A stretch of 64,000 bases of DNA from Variovorax sp. OK212 (GTDB lineage: Bacteria; Pseudomonadota; Gammaproteobacteria; Burkholderiales; Burkholderiaceae_C), in contig NZ_FOLP01000002.1 in assembly GCF_900112425.1 (NCBI RefSeq), positions 496,001 to 560,000 on the forward strand, written 5' to 3'. This document shows positions 47,513-56,563 of this stretch, piece after piece. Within the stretch, counting starts at the first letter, position 1. Every line of letters begins with the position of its first letter. The notes under the pieces are model-generated. The model was not told the origin of the DNA. It did no database searches and saw only the letters and a program-made list of their open reading frames with translations. Position numbers and translations under genes: made by a program.

Positions 47513-48517
47513 ATGACCACAACGAACAACAACATCGCCGCCAAGCCCACCGCATCCATGGCGCCCACTGCATCCGCCACACCCGCCACAGCGGCCAAGG
47601 CCGCCGCACCCGTCGCGCCCTCCGCCTGGCTCATCGACCTGGTGCTGCTGGGTGCGCTGTGGGGCGCGTCTTTCCTCTTCATGCGCATCGGCGCGGCCGA
47701 GTTCGGCGCGCTGCCCGCGGCCGCCGTGCGGGTGGCGATTGCCGCGCTGTTCCTGCTGCCCATCGCGCTGCTGCGCGGCCAGGGGCCTTCGCTGGCCAAG
47801 CACTGGAAGGCCAGCTTCTCGGTCGGCGTCTTCAATTCGGGCATGCCGTTCGCGCTCTTCTGCTTCGCGCTTCTGACCATCAACACCGGCCTGGCCGCCG
47901 TGCTCAACGCCACCACGCCGATGTTCGGCGCGCTGGTGGCCTGGGCCTGGTTCCGCGAGCGCCCGGCCGGCTCGCGCATCGTGGGCCTGGTGATCGGCTT
48001 TGCCGGCGTCGCCATGCTCGCCAGCCGCAGCGCCGGCCTGCATGCGGGCGCCAGCGGCCATGCGGCGCTGTGGGCCGTGCTGGCCTGCCTGGGCGCCTGC
48101 CTGTGCTACGGCATCTCGGCCAGCGCCGCGCGCGCGCACCTGGGCGGCGTGCCCGCGCTGACCACGGCCACCGGCAGCCAGATCGGCGCCACGCTGTTCC
48201 TCGCCATTCCGGCCATCTGGCTGTGGCCCGCGCAGATGCCCAGCATGCGCGCGTGGCTCGCGCTGCTGGCGCTGGGCGTGGCCTGCACGGGCGTGGCCTA
48301 CATCCTGTTCTTCCGCCTGATCGAGCGCGCCGGCCCGGCGCGCGCGCTCACCGTGACCTTCCTGGTGCCGGTGTTCGCGCTGTTCTACGGCGCGGTGTTC
48401 CTCGGCGAGAGCATCACGCAGTGGATGCTGATCTGCGCGGCGGTCATCGTGTGCGGCGTGGCGCTGTCCACCGGCATCGTCAAGTTCAACCTGCCGCGCA
48501 GCAAGGCCTCGGCATAA
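47513..48517 (+). CDS. EamA-family (DMT) transporter
   Basis: 334 residues. An Ala/Thr/Lys-rich N-terminus of about 35 residues is followed by ten helices in two EamA halves (LLGALWGASFLFMRIG opening; FLGESITQWML near the end). Probably exports metabolites such as amino acids. Spaced 39 bp after ogt. Confidence 0.9.
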   Translation: MTTTNNNIAAKPTASMAPTASATPATAAKAAAPVAPSAWLIDLVLLGALWGASFLFMRIGAAEFGALPAAAVRVAIAALFLLPIALLRGQGPSLAKHWKASFSVGVFNSGMPFALFCFALLTINTGLAAVLNATTPMFGALVAWAWFRERPAGSRIVGLVIGFAGVAMLASRSAGLHAGASGHAALWAVLACLGACLCYGISASAARAHLGGVPALTTATGSQIGATLFLAIPAIWLWPAQMPSMRAWLALLALGVACTGVAYILFFRLIERAGPARALTVTFLVPVFALFYGAVFLGESITQWMLICAAVIVCGVALSTGIVKFNLPRSKASA

Positions 48518-48548
48518 GCGCTTGTGCAGCCGTGCGTGGCGGAGCGGC

Positions 48549-49211
48549 CTAGATGGCGCCCGCCACCACGTTGATGGAAAGCGCCAGCACCAGCATGTTG
48601 AACGCGAAGGCCATCACGCTGTGCAGCAGCGTGATGCGCCGCATCTCCTTCGACGTGGCCTGCACGTCGGAGACCTGCGAGGTCATGCCGATCACGTACG
48701 AGTAGTAGAGAAAGTCGAAGTAGTCGGGCGCGTCGTTCTTGCCCGGAAAGTCGAGCCCGCCGTCGGGCGCGCCGTCGCGCTGGTCGATGTAGTAGCGGTG
48801 CGCGTAGTGGAACGCGTAGATCGAATGCATCATGAGCCACGACCCCGCGAGCGCCACCAGCCCGAGCACCACGTGCGCCGCGCGCTCCCAGCCGCTGAGC
48901 AGCTTCACCTGCTGCAGCAGCATGGCGATGGCCACCACGCTGGCGCCCACCACCACCAGCATCGACACCAGGATCACCACGTTGGGCTGGTCCAGCGACT
49001 GGGCCCGCGCGCGCGTCTGCGCGGCGTCGAAGGTCTCGGCCAGCCACCACGTGAGCACCTGGTACACCAGCACGCCGGCGCACCACCCGGCCAGGGCGCG
49101 CGCCATGCCGCTCAGCGGCACCGGCATGAGCGCCGCGGTGGTCGCGACGCCGGCAACGGCGCCGTAGAAAAGACGCTGCGGCCCGGTGGTGGTGGAGAGG
49201 TGTCTGCGCAT
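48549..49211 (-). CDS. DUF1345 membrane protein
   Basis: 220 residues with about five hydrophobic helices and the DUF1345 segment DAPDYFDFLYYSYVIGMTSQVSDV. Function unknown. Convergent with the EamA transporter. Confidence 0.85.
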   Translation of the reverse strand: MRRHLSTTTGPQRLFYGAVAGVATTAALMPVPLSGMARALAGWCAGVLVYQVLTWWLAETFDAAQTRARAQSLDQPNVVILVSMLVVVGASVVAIAMLLQQVKLLSGWERAAHVVLGLVALAGSWLMMHSIYAFHYAHRYYIDQRDGAPDGGLDFPGKNDAPDYFDFLYYSYVIGMTSQVSDVQATSKEMRRITLLHSVMAFAFNMLVLALSINVVAGAI

Positions 49212-49373
49212 GCGGCACTGTAGCGCGCACCGTTGCCACCCGATAGCGCATTCGACCGTCGAAAAAGTCCTACACGCACAACGGCAATCCGCGCATTCGG
49301 CGAGCCCGCGCGCGCCCCTATCGTGGTGCCCGCTCGAGAGAGTTTTGAGTTTTGCCCGGAGGCACGAGCGCCA

Positions 49374-49391
49374 CGCCAGTGCGCACTGGCG
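49374..49391. repeat. perfect 18-bp palindrome upstream of the outer-membrane protein gene
   Basis: CGCCAGTGCGCACTGGCG is fully self-complementary. It lies about 80 bp before ATG in a 260-bp gap that otherwise shows no gene. It may be an operator or an mRNA hairpin. Confidence 0.55.
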
Positions 49392-49471
49392 GCGTCTACT
49401 CTTCGATCACGTGCCCGCGGCAGTCACCGTCATCCGTCATCTTTCACCCCAGGTCACCAAGGACTTCATTC

Positions 49472-50308
49472 ATGCTGCTACGCAACCGCCCCTTCGACTG
49501 GACCGCACGTTTCGGCGCCGTCGGCGCACTGTTCGGCACCGGGTTTCTGCTTGCCGCCACGCCGGCCCTCGCCGACCCCTCGCCCGCGCTCGACCGCTTC
49601 AGCTTCTCCGTCGGGGCGTTCAACGCCGACCCCAAGTTCAACGCCTCGGTCAGCACGCCCTACGGCTCGCTGCAGTCGGGCGACATCAAGCCGGGCCGCG
49701 TGACGATGCCGCGCGTCACCGCCGACGTGCTGCTCGGCGACAGCCAGGGCATCTCGTTCGACTACTACCAGTACAAGCGCGACTACTCGGGCGGCGTGGC
49801 CAACAACACCTCGTTCGGCAGCTTCGGCACGCTGAACACCTTCGGCAATGCCACCGTCAACACCAAGCTCGACTTCGCCAAGCTCTCGTACAAGTGGTGG
49901 ATCGGCTCGGGCAACACCGTGCTCGGCCTGGGCGCCGGTGCGGCCTACTACCGCGCCACGCTCGGCGTGACAGCGCTTGCCTCTGTGAACGGCCAGGTCG
50001 GCACGCTCAGCGAAAGCGCCAGCGACAACGCGATCGCGCCGCTGCTCGAAATCGGCGTGCGCCACGCCATCACGCCCGACCTGCGCCTGTTCGCCGACGC
50101 CTCCGGCGTGTGGAAGAGCAGTGGCCGCTTCCACGGCAACATCTACAACGCGTCTGCGGGCGTGGAGTGGTTCCCTGTGAAGAACGTGGGCCTGGTGCTG
50201 GCGTACGGCGTGACCAACATCGACCTGACGCGCTCAGCGGACTTCGGCGACGCGCGGCTGAAGGTGCGCCTGCAAGGGCCTTCGGCGTTCCTCAAGGCGC
50301 GCTTCTGA
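49472..50308 (+). CDS. outer-membrane beta-barrel protein
   Basis: 278 residues with a signal peptide (about 1-38, ending PALAD). The mature sequence alternates polar and hydrophobic residues in short strands, contains DFAKLSYKWWIG and LGLGAGAAYY, and ends in Phe (LKARF), the outer-membrane assembly signal. It resembles OmpW-like barrels; exact family uncertain. ATG 49472 was chosen for the signal peptide. Confidence 0.8.
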   Translation: MLLRNRPFDWTARFGAVGALFGTGFLLAATPALADPSPALDRFSFSVGAFNADPKFNASVSTPYGSLQSGDIKPGRVTMPRVTADVLLGDSQGISFDYYQYKRDYSGGVANNTSFGSFGTLNTFGNATVNTKLDFAKLSYKWWIGSGNTVLGLGAGAAYYRATLGVTALASVNGQVGTLSESASDNAIAPLLEIGVRHAITPDLRLFADASGVWKSSGRFHGNIYNASAGVEWFPVKNVGLVLAYGVTNIDLTRSADFGDARLKVRLQGPSAFLKARF

Positions 50309-50411
50309 GCCTCGCCGCGCGCAGGCGTTGCGCGTAGCCAGTCTTCGCAAGACGTTGCGTGGCGGCCAGCCTTAGGCTGCGCCCCACCAACGAAGAACGG
50401 AGACACCCAGC

Positions 50412-52040
50412 ATGCCTGCAGCCGCCTACGGCCCCGCGCCGTCGCAGTCCGATTCCACCGTCTCCCTCGCTTCGCGAATCTCGCGCATCGCGCTGGGCGA
50501 CGTGCTCCACCGCAGCGCGCGCCGCTTCGGCGAGCGCACGGCGCTGCTCGAGGGCGAGCACCGCATGTCCTACCGCGAGCTCGACGCCGCCTCGAACCGC
50601 TTCGCGCACCACCTGCTGGGCCTCTGCCTGCACAGCGGCGCGCGCGTGGGCATGCTGTGCAACAACTCCATCCAGATGGTGGTGGCGATGCTGGGCATCC
50701 AGAAGGCGGGCCTGGTGTGGGTGCCGATCAACACCGCGCTGGCGGTCGATGCCATCGGCTACATCCTGGCGCACGCCGAGGTGCGCCACCTGGTGATCGA
50801 CACCGCGCTGCATGCGCGGCCGGAACTGCGCGCGCTGATTGAGGACAAGGGCATTGCGCCGCTGCTGTGCGTGCTCGACGGCGACACCCCGCCCGGCGGC
50901 CTGCCGACCGTGGCGCAGGCCATCTCGCAAGGCCCGGCCACGCTGCCCGACGTGCCCATCGACAGCACGCAGCTCGCGCTCATCATGTACACCAGCGGCA
51001 CCACCGGCCGCCAGAAGGGCGTGATGCATTCGCATGCCTCGGTGCACTCGGTGCTACTGAGCAACATGGTCGAATGGGGCAGCAGCCCCGAGCGCGCCGA
51101 CGTGTGGAGCAGCGTGCTGCCGCTGTTCCATTGCGGCCAGCACACGGTGCTCATGTCGGCGCTCGCGGTGGGCGGCGCGGTGGTCGTCCTGCGCGGCTTC
51201 GACCCCGCCGCGGTGCTCGGCGCCATCGAGCGCCACGGGATCAGCGTGATGGTCGGCCTGCCGATGATGTACGGCGCGCTGCTGGCGCATCCGCAGCGCA
51301 CGGCGCGCGACCTGTCGAGCCTGCGGCTGTGCGTGTATGCGATGGCGCCGATGTCGCGCACGCTGCTGATGCGCCTGCTCGACGAGTTCTGCCCCAACTT
51401 CGCGCTGGTCTCGGGCCAGACCGAGATGTACCCCGGCGCCACCATCTTCGAGGCGCACGAGCAGCGCAGGCGCTTCGGCTCGTACTGGGGCGTGGGCACG
51501 CTGGTGAACGAGGTCGCGGTGATGGGCGACGACGGCGACCTGCTCGGCCCCGAGCAGGTCGGCGAGATCGTGTTTCGCGGCCCCAACGTGATGCTCGGCT
51601 ACTACAAGGACCCGGAGGCCACCGCGCAGGCGCAGCGCTTCGGCTGGCACCACTCGGGCGACCTGGGCAAGCTCGACGGCGACGGGCAGCTCATCTTCCT
51701 GGACCGCCTGAAGGACATGGTGAAGTCGGGCGGCGAGAACGTGGCGTCGATCAAGGTCGAAGAGGTGCTGCTGCGCCACCCCGCCGCGCTCAACGCGGCC
51801 GTGGTCGGCCTGCCGCACGCGCACTGGGGCGAGGCCATCACGGCCTTCGTGACGCGGCGGCCCGACGCGCCGGCCGACTTCACCGAGGCCGCGCTCACCG
51901 CGCATTGCAAGGAACACCTCGGCGGCTTCGAGGTGCCGAAGAACATCGTCTTCCTGCCCGCGCTGCCGATGACCTCGACCGGCAAGATCCAGAAGTTCGA
52001 GCTGCGCAAGGCGCACCAGGACCTGTACCGGGCGGCCTGA
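50412..52040 (+). CDS. acyl-CoA synthetase (AMP-dependent ligase), A
   Basis: 542 residues, ANL superfamily. MYTSGTTGRQKGV is the ATP loop; YYKDPEATA, GWHHSGDLGKLD and the catalytic Lys in STGKIQKFEL follow. Substrate is a carboxylic acid of unknown kind. Convergent with a second ligase; short tandem repeats follow the stop. Confidence 0.9.
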   Translation: MPAAAYGPAPSQSDSTVSLASRISRIALGDVLHRSARRFGERTALLEGEHRMSYRELDAASNRFAHHLLGLCLHSGARVGMLCNNSIQMVVAMLGIQKAGLVWVPINTALAVDAIGYILAHAEVRHLVIDTALHARPELRALIEDKGIAPLLCVLDGDTPPGGLPTVAQAISQGPATLPDVPIDSTQLALIMYTSGTTGRQKGVMHSHASVHSVLLSNMVEWGSSPERADVWSSVLPLFHCGQHTVLMSALAVGGAVVVLRGFDPAAVLGAIERHGISVMVGLPMMYGALLAHPQRTARDLSSLRLCVYAMAPMSRTLLMRLLDEFCPNFALVSGQTEMYPGATIFEAHEQRRRFGSYWGVGTLVNEVAVMGDDGDLLGPEQVGEIVFRGPNVMLGYYKDPEATAQAQRFGWHHSGDLGKLDGDGQLIFLDRLKDMVKSGGENVASIKVEEVLLRHPAALNAAVVGLPHAHWGEAITAFVTRRPDAPADFTEAALTAHCKEHLGGFEVPKNIVFLPALPMTSTGKIQKFELRKAHQDLYRAA

Positions 52041-52064
52041 ATCGGGCGGCCTGAATCAGGCGGC
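52029..52064. repeat. 14-bp tandem repeat over a stop codon
   Basis: CGGGCGGCCTGAAT occurs at 52029-52042 and again at 52043-52056, with a third partial copy. The first copy contains the ligase A stop codon. A GGCCGG...CCGGCC hairpin follows (52072-52093). Confidence 0.75.
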
Positions 52065-52083
52065 CCGGTTCGGCCGGCCGGAC

Positions 52084-53625
52084 TCAGCCGGCCTGATCCG
52101 CCAGCAGCGCCGAGCGCACGTCCTTCTTCAGCACCTTGCCCACCTTGGAGCGCGGCAGGTCGAGCCACACCTCGACCTGCTTGGGCGCCTTCACGCTGCC
52201 GATGCGCGCCTTCACGAAGGTCTTGATGTCCTCCACGTCGACCTGCCGGCCGGCGTGCAGCTGCAGCACCGCCACCACGCGCTCGCCCCACTTCTCGTCG
52301 GGCAGGCCGACCACGGCGCTGTCCTGCACGTCGGGGTGCTGCATCAGCGCCTGCTCCACTTCGGCGGAGTAGACGTTGAAGCCGCCCGAGATGATCATGT
52401 CCTTGGCGCGGTCCACGATGTAGAGGAAGCCGTCGGCGTCGAGCCGCCCGATGTCGCCCGTGTGGTGCCAGCCGAAGCGCGAGGCTTCTTCGGTGGCGCG
52501 CGGGTCCTTGTAGTAGCCCAGCATCACGAGCGAGCCGCGCACCACGATCTCGCCGCTCTCGCCGGTGGGCAGCAGCTCGCCCTCGGCGTTCATCACGCCC
52601 ACCTGCACCAGCGCGCCGGGCCGCCCGGCCGACGACAGGCGATGCACGGCCACGCTGCCGTCGGCGTTGAAGTGCTCGCGCGGCGACATCATCGAGATCA
52701 TCATCGGCGCCTCGGTCTGGCCGAAGAGCTGCGCCATGACGGGGCCGATCTTCTGCAGCGCCTCTTCCAGCCGCGCGGCCGACATGGGCGCCGCGCCGTA
52801 CCAGAAGCACTGCAGCGAGTCGAGCCGGGTGGCGGCCAGCTGCGGGTGCTGCAGCAGCATGTAGATCAGCGTGGGCGGCAGGAAGGTGTGGGTGATGCGG
52901 TGCTCCTCGATCAGCCCGAGGAACTCGCCCAGGTCGGGCTTGGGCATGATCACCACCTGCCCGCCGAGCGCCATCACCGGCAGGCACAGCACGCCGGCCG
53001 CATGCGTGAGCGGCGCGAGCGCCAGGTACGCGGGGCGGCCTTCGAAGGGATAGCCCATCAGGGTCAGCGCCGACATCGCCTCGAGGTTGCCGCCCGAGAG
53101 CATCACGCCCTTGGGTTGGCCGGTGGTGCCGCCGGTGCCGGCGATCATGGCCACGTCGTCGACCGGCGTCACGTCGAGGGGCGCGTCGCTCTCGCCGGCC
53201 AGCCACTGCGCCAGCGAAGGCGCGAACGGCACCTCGCGGTCGAGGCACACGAGCGTCTTCAGCTTGGGCAGGTCCGCGCGCATCTGCTCGACCAGCGGCG
53301 CGTAGTTGCTGTGGAAGATGAGGCAGCTGCAGTCGAACGCGTCGAGCACGTAGCGGTTTTCCGCCGCCTCGTTGCGCGGGTTGACCGGGCACCACACGGC
53401 CGCGGCGCGCGACAGGCCGAACACGCAGCCGAAGGCGATGGGGTCGTTTCCCGAGAGCACCGCCACCTTGCTGCCCGGCGCGATGCCGCGGCGCTGCAGC
53501 GCGCGCGCGACGCGGCAGCTCAGGCGCTGCACGTCGCTGTACGACAGCTGCACCGCCCCCATGCGCAGGCAGGGCGCACCCGGCCCCAGCGAAGCGCCCT
53601 TGTCCAGGTAATCGATCAAGCGCAT
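52084..53625 (-). CDS. acyl-CoA synthetase (AMP-dependent ligase), B
   Basis: 513 residues, ANL superfamily. The ATP loop is IAGTGGTTGQPKGV, with the first Ser of the usual SGTTG replaced by Gly. GWHHTGDIGRLD and KVGKVLKKDV (catalytic Lys) are intact. It starts 14 bp after the saccharopine-type gene, so it is last in the TetR-linked operon. Confidence 0.9.
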   Translation of the reverse strand: MRLIDYLDKGASLGPGAPCLRMGAVQLSYSDVQRLSCRVARALQRRGIAPGSKVAVLSGNDPIAFGCVFGLSRAAAVWCPVNPRNEAAENRYVLDAFDCSCLIFHSNYAPLVEQMRADLPKLKTLVCLDREVPFAPSLAQWLAGESDAPLDVTPVDDVAMIAGTGGTTGQPKGVMLSGGNLEAMSALTLMGYPFEGRPAYLALAPLTHAAGVLCLPVMALGGQVVIMPKPDLGEFLGLIEEHRITHTFLPPTLIYMLLQHPQLAATRLDSLQCFWYGAAPMSAARLEEALQKIGPVMAQLFGQTEAPMMISMMSPREHFNADGSVAVHRLSSAGRPGALVQVGVMNAEGELLPTGESGEIVVRGSLVMLGYYKDPRATEEASRFGWHHTGDIGRLDADGFLYIVDRAKDMIISGGFNVYSAEVEQALMQHPDVQDSAVVGLPDEKWGERVVAVLQLHAGRQVDVEDIKTFVKARIGSVKAPKQVEVWLDLPRSKVGKVLKKDVRSALLADQAG

Positions 53626-53639
53626 GGCAGCCTCCGCGC

Positions 53640-54800
53640 TCAGCGATGCACCGTCAGCACCGGCTCCATCACGAGGCCGAAGCTGCGCAGAACGCCCAGC
53701 AGCTCGCGGTGGCCGAAGGCCTGGCAGCCCGAGGCCAACCCCACCTGCCTGGGCGGCTGCTGCAGCAGCGAGTGGGCCGCGTAGGCCTGCAGCAAGCCGG
53801 TCTGCTTGTAGTTGCAGTTCCCGAAGATCACGCAGTGCGCCCGACCCAGCGGACCGGAGGCATGCACCGAATCCACCGACTTGTTGAGGCGCGGGTTCTC
53901 CCGCGGCGGCATCGTGTTCATCACGCCCGATGCGGTCTTGGCCAACGCGGCGTAGCGGTCCTCCTCGTTCATGCCCTCGGTGGCCTGCAGCGCGGCGGCC
54001 ACGATCTGCGGCACGCCCTGCATCAGCGCCTTGTTGAAGACGCCGCCGAGCACCTTCACCGTGGCCACGCGCGGATCGCGCTTGAACCACACCGGATGCG
54101 AGGTGCCGCCCCAGGGCAGCGCCAGCGCCGCCTCGTGCTGGCCGGGAATCGACAGGTGGTACAGGCCCGCGTCGGGTTGCCATTCCACGTACTCGTTCTG
54201 CTCCAGGCAGTAGGCCTTTGACGTGGCCGCGTTGACCAGGATGGTCTGGGTCGAGGCGATGGTCGGGCTGCCGCCCCAGAACACGGCGATGTCCAGCGTG
54301 TCCAGCCCGGGCGTCTCCAGGCACAGCTGCGCCGCGATCTCACCGGTGGTGTACATGTGCGCCAGGCCCGGCGAAAGCAGCAGGCCCGCGGCGGCGAACC
54401 TGTCGCTCCACGACTGCTCGAGCGTGATGAGCCAGTCCTGCTCGCCCGTGGTGTCGGTGTAGTGGCACCCGGCGGCCAGGCAGGCCTCGACCACCTCGGG
54501 ACCGAACTTGGAGAAGGGCCCGACCGTGTTGAGCACCACCGACGCGCCGGTGAAGAGCTCGGTGAGCGCCCCCACCGTGTGCGCCACCTCCACCACCTCG
54601 TAGTTGGCGGTCTCGATGCCGGGCACGTGGGACTTCATGGCCGCTTCCAGCTTCTGCGCGCTGCGGCCCGCGGCAATGAAGGGAATGTTGTACTCGCGCA
54701 GGTACTCGCAGACGAGGCGCCCGGTGTAGCCGGAAGCGCCGTAGACGACGACCGGCTTCTTCTTGCTGGCGCTGGCGCTGTTGCTCTTGCTGGTGCTCAT
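53640..54800 (-). CDS. saccharopine dehydrogenase family protein
   Basis: 386 residues. An N-terminal Ser/Lys-rich leader precedes the Rossmann start KPVVVYGASGYTGRLV; NTVGPFSKFG and HYTDTTGEQDW follow. This fold includes saccharopine reductases and trans-acting enoyl reductases; neighbours suggest acyl-thioester or lipid chemistry, not lysine. ATG 54800 follows AAGGAGACAC. It sits 26 bp after the SDR. Confidence 0.82.
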   Translation of the reverse strand: MSTSKSNSASASKKKPVVVYGASGYTGRLVCEYLREYNIPFIAAGRSAQKLEAAMKSHVPGIETANYEVVEVAHTVGALTELFTGASVVLNTVGPFSKFGPEVVEACLAAGCHYTDTTGEQDWLITLEQSWSDRFAAAGLLLSPGLAHMYTTGEIAAQLCLETPGLDTLDIAVFWGGSPTIASTQTILVNAATSKAYCLEQNEYVEWQPDAGLYHLSIPGQHEAALALPWGGTSHPVWFKRDPRVATVKVLGGVFNKALMQGVPQIVAAALQATEGMNEEDRYAALAKTASGVMNTMPPRENPRLNKSVDSVHASGPLGRAHCVIFGNCNYKQTGLLQAYAAHSLLQQPPRQVGLASGCQAFGHRELLGVLRSFGLVMEPVLTVHR

Positions 54801-54826
54801 GCTGTGTCTCCTTGATGTTTGTGTGC

Positions 54827-55630
54827 TCACATGCCCATGCCGCCGTCCACCGCCAGGCCCGCGCCGGTGATGAACCGGGCCGCGTCGCTGCAGAGGAAGA
54901 CCACCACGTCGGCCATGTCGCCGACCTCGCCCAGGCGCCCGAGCGGCGTCTGGCCGACCACGTCGCCCACCGCCGCTTCGACGCTGGGCGCCAGGCCCGC
55001 GGCCACGATGTCCTTGGCCAGCTTCATGCCCATGTCGGTGGGCACCAGCCCCGGGTAGATGCAGTTCACGCGCACGCCGTAGCCCAGCTTGCCGGACTCC
55101 ATGGCCGCCACGCGCGTGGCGCGGTCGACCGCCGACTTGGTGGCGGAATAGCCCGCGATGGCCGGGAACGCGATGGTGGCCGCGACCGACGCGATGTTCA
55201 CCACCGCCCCGCCGCCGGCCGCGCTGCCGCCGGGGCGCATGGCGCGGAACGCGTGCTTCATGCCGAGCAGCGTGCCGGCCACGTTCACGTCGAGCATGCG
55301 GCGCAGGTCGTCGGCGTCGACGTCGATCACCAGCGACGTGATCTCGATGCCTGCGTTGTTCACAAGGATGTCGAAGCCGCCGAGCTCCTTGACCGTGGTC
55401 TCTGTGGCGCAGGCCCAGTCGGCGTCCTTCGTGACGTCCAGCGGCACGAAGCCCACCTTCGCACCCGACGCCGACAACCTCGAAGCGGTTTCCCGCCCGA
55501 GGTCGGCGAGCACGTCGCCGATCATCACGGAAGCGCCCGCCGCCGCCAGCGCCTCGGCGATGCTCGCGCCGATGCCGCGCGCACCACCCGTCACGAGCGC
55601 CTTGCGCCCTTTCAAGTCGAACTTGGCCAT
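54827..55630 (-). CDS. SDR-family oxidoreductase
   Basis: 267 residues. TGGARGIG, NNAG, NIASVAA (Ser) and YSATK are the classical SDR set; the C-terminal VDGGMGM matches 3-oxoacyl/3-hydroxyacyl dehydrogenases. GDVLADLG suggests NAD preference (Asp after strand 2). Good Shine-Dalgarno ACAGGAGAC. First gene of the operon under the double operator. Confidence 0.9.
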   Translation of the reverse strand: MAKFDLKGRKALVTGGARGIGASIAEALAAAGASVMIGDVLADLGRETASRLSASGAKVGFVPLDVTKDADWACATETTVKELGGFDILVNNAGIEITSLVIDVDADDLRRMLDVNVAGTLLGMKHAFRAMRPGGSAAGGGAVVNIASVAATIAFPAIAGYSATKSAVDRATRVAAMESGKLGYGVRVNCIYPGLVPTDMGMKLAKDIVAAGLAPSVEAAVGDVVGQTPLGRLGEVGDMADVVVFLCSDAARFITGAGLAVDGGMGM

Positions 55631-55670
55631 CACTTGTCTCCTGTGGATATGGTTGTGAGATGGAAAGGCC

Positions 55671-55734
55671 ATGCTAGAAATGGCCTTGACGTGTGTCAAG
55701 TTTTTCTTTGACACACGTCCAGACTTTCTAGAAT
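55671..55734. promoter_or_regulatory. divergent promoters with paired TetR-type operators
   Basis: Two sites of form TTGAC-N4-GTCAA lie at 55686-55699 (perfect) and 55708-55721 (one mismatch), together making a 12-bp perfect inverted repeat (55688-55699 and 55708-55719). Leftward promoter: TTGACA (55699-55694), 17 bp, TAGCAT (55676-55671). Rightward: TTGACA (55708-55713) and TAGAAT (55729-55734), 15 bp. The -35 boxes are inside the operators. Confidence 0.8.
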
Positions 55735-55831
55735 GCATCGGTGGCACGCCGGATGCGGGTTCTCCCGCTTGCGTGCTATGGTTTCGAATCACGAAGAACA
55801 CAATGGCCGGCACGCAGCGGCCCGGCTTTCA

Positions 55832-56548
55832 ATGACGACACATCAACGGGTCAAGAAACACGCGCAACGGGTGCCCAAGGCACGCGTCGACAAGTTCTCG
55901 GAGCGGCGCGCCGAACTCGGCGAGGCCGCGCTCACCACGCTGGCCGCGCTCGGCTACGCGCGCACCAGCCTTCGCGAGATCGCGCAGAACTCCGAGTTCT
56001 CGCACGGCGTGCTGCACTACTACTTCAGCGACAAGGTCGACCTGATCATCTGCAGCGTGAAGCAGTACAAGGCGCGCTGCGTCACGCGCTACGACCACGC
56101 GGTGGAAAGCGCCACCACGTACGACGAGCTCATGGAAGGCTTCCTGCAGAGCCTGGGCGACACGCTGCGCGACGAAGGCCACGTGCACCGCCTCTGGTAC
56201 GACCTGCGTTCGCAGGCGCTGTTCGAGGAGGCTTTTCGCGCCGATGTCGTGCAGATCGACAAGAGCCTGGAAAGCATGATCTGGCGCATCATGAGCCGCT
56301 TCGCCGAGCTCTCGGGCCGGCCGTCGGGCATGCCGCCATCGGCCACCTACGCGCTGTTCGACGGCCTCTTCCAGCAGGGGCTGCTCAAGCACCTCTCGGG
56401 CGACACCCAGGCCGTGCCCGCCATGCAGGCCGATGTGCGCCACGCGATCTCGCACCTGTTCGCCGCGCCTGCTGTGTCCGACGTTGCTGCCAACTCGACG
56501 ATCTCGGCCCTCCCCGCCAAGGCCCCGGCCCGCAAGCGGGCCGCCTGA
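55832..56548 (+). CDS. TetR-family transcriptional regulator
   Basis: 238 residues. The HTH covers residues 27-75 (TLAALGYARTSLREIAQNSEFSH...LHYYFSDKVDLI pattern), the BetI-like subtype. A basic N-terminus and an Ala/Lys-rich C-terminal tail are extra. Start 55832 is one of two candidates (ATG 55778 adds 18 residues). Divergent from the SDR operon it probably represses. Confidence 0.88.
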   Translation: MTTHQRVKKHAQRVPKARVDKFSERRAELGEAALTTLAALGYARTSLREIAQNSEFSHGVLHYYFSDKVDLIICSVKQYKARCVTRYDHAVESATTYDELMEGFLQSLGDTLRDEGHVHRLWYDLRSQALFEEAFRADVVQIDKSLESMIWRIMSRFAELSGRPSGMPPSATYALFDGLFQQGLLKHLSGDTQAVPAMQADVRHAISHLFAAPAVSDVAANSTISALPAKAPARKRAA

Positions 56549-56563
56549 CGCGAAGGGCCGCGG

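Noticed and set aside
43264..48552. A 1762-residue open frame on the plus strand
   Set aside because: It runs antisense to waaA and the phosphohexomutase, then out of frame through Ada-AlkA, Ogt and EamA. Composition is Arg/Ala/His-rich like other GC-rich shadow frames.
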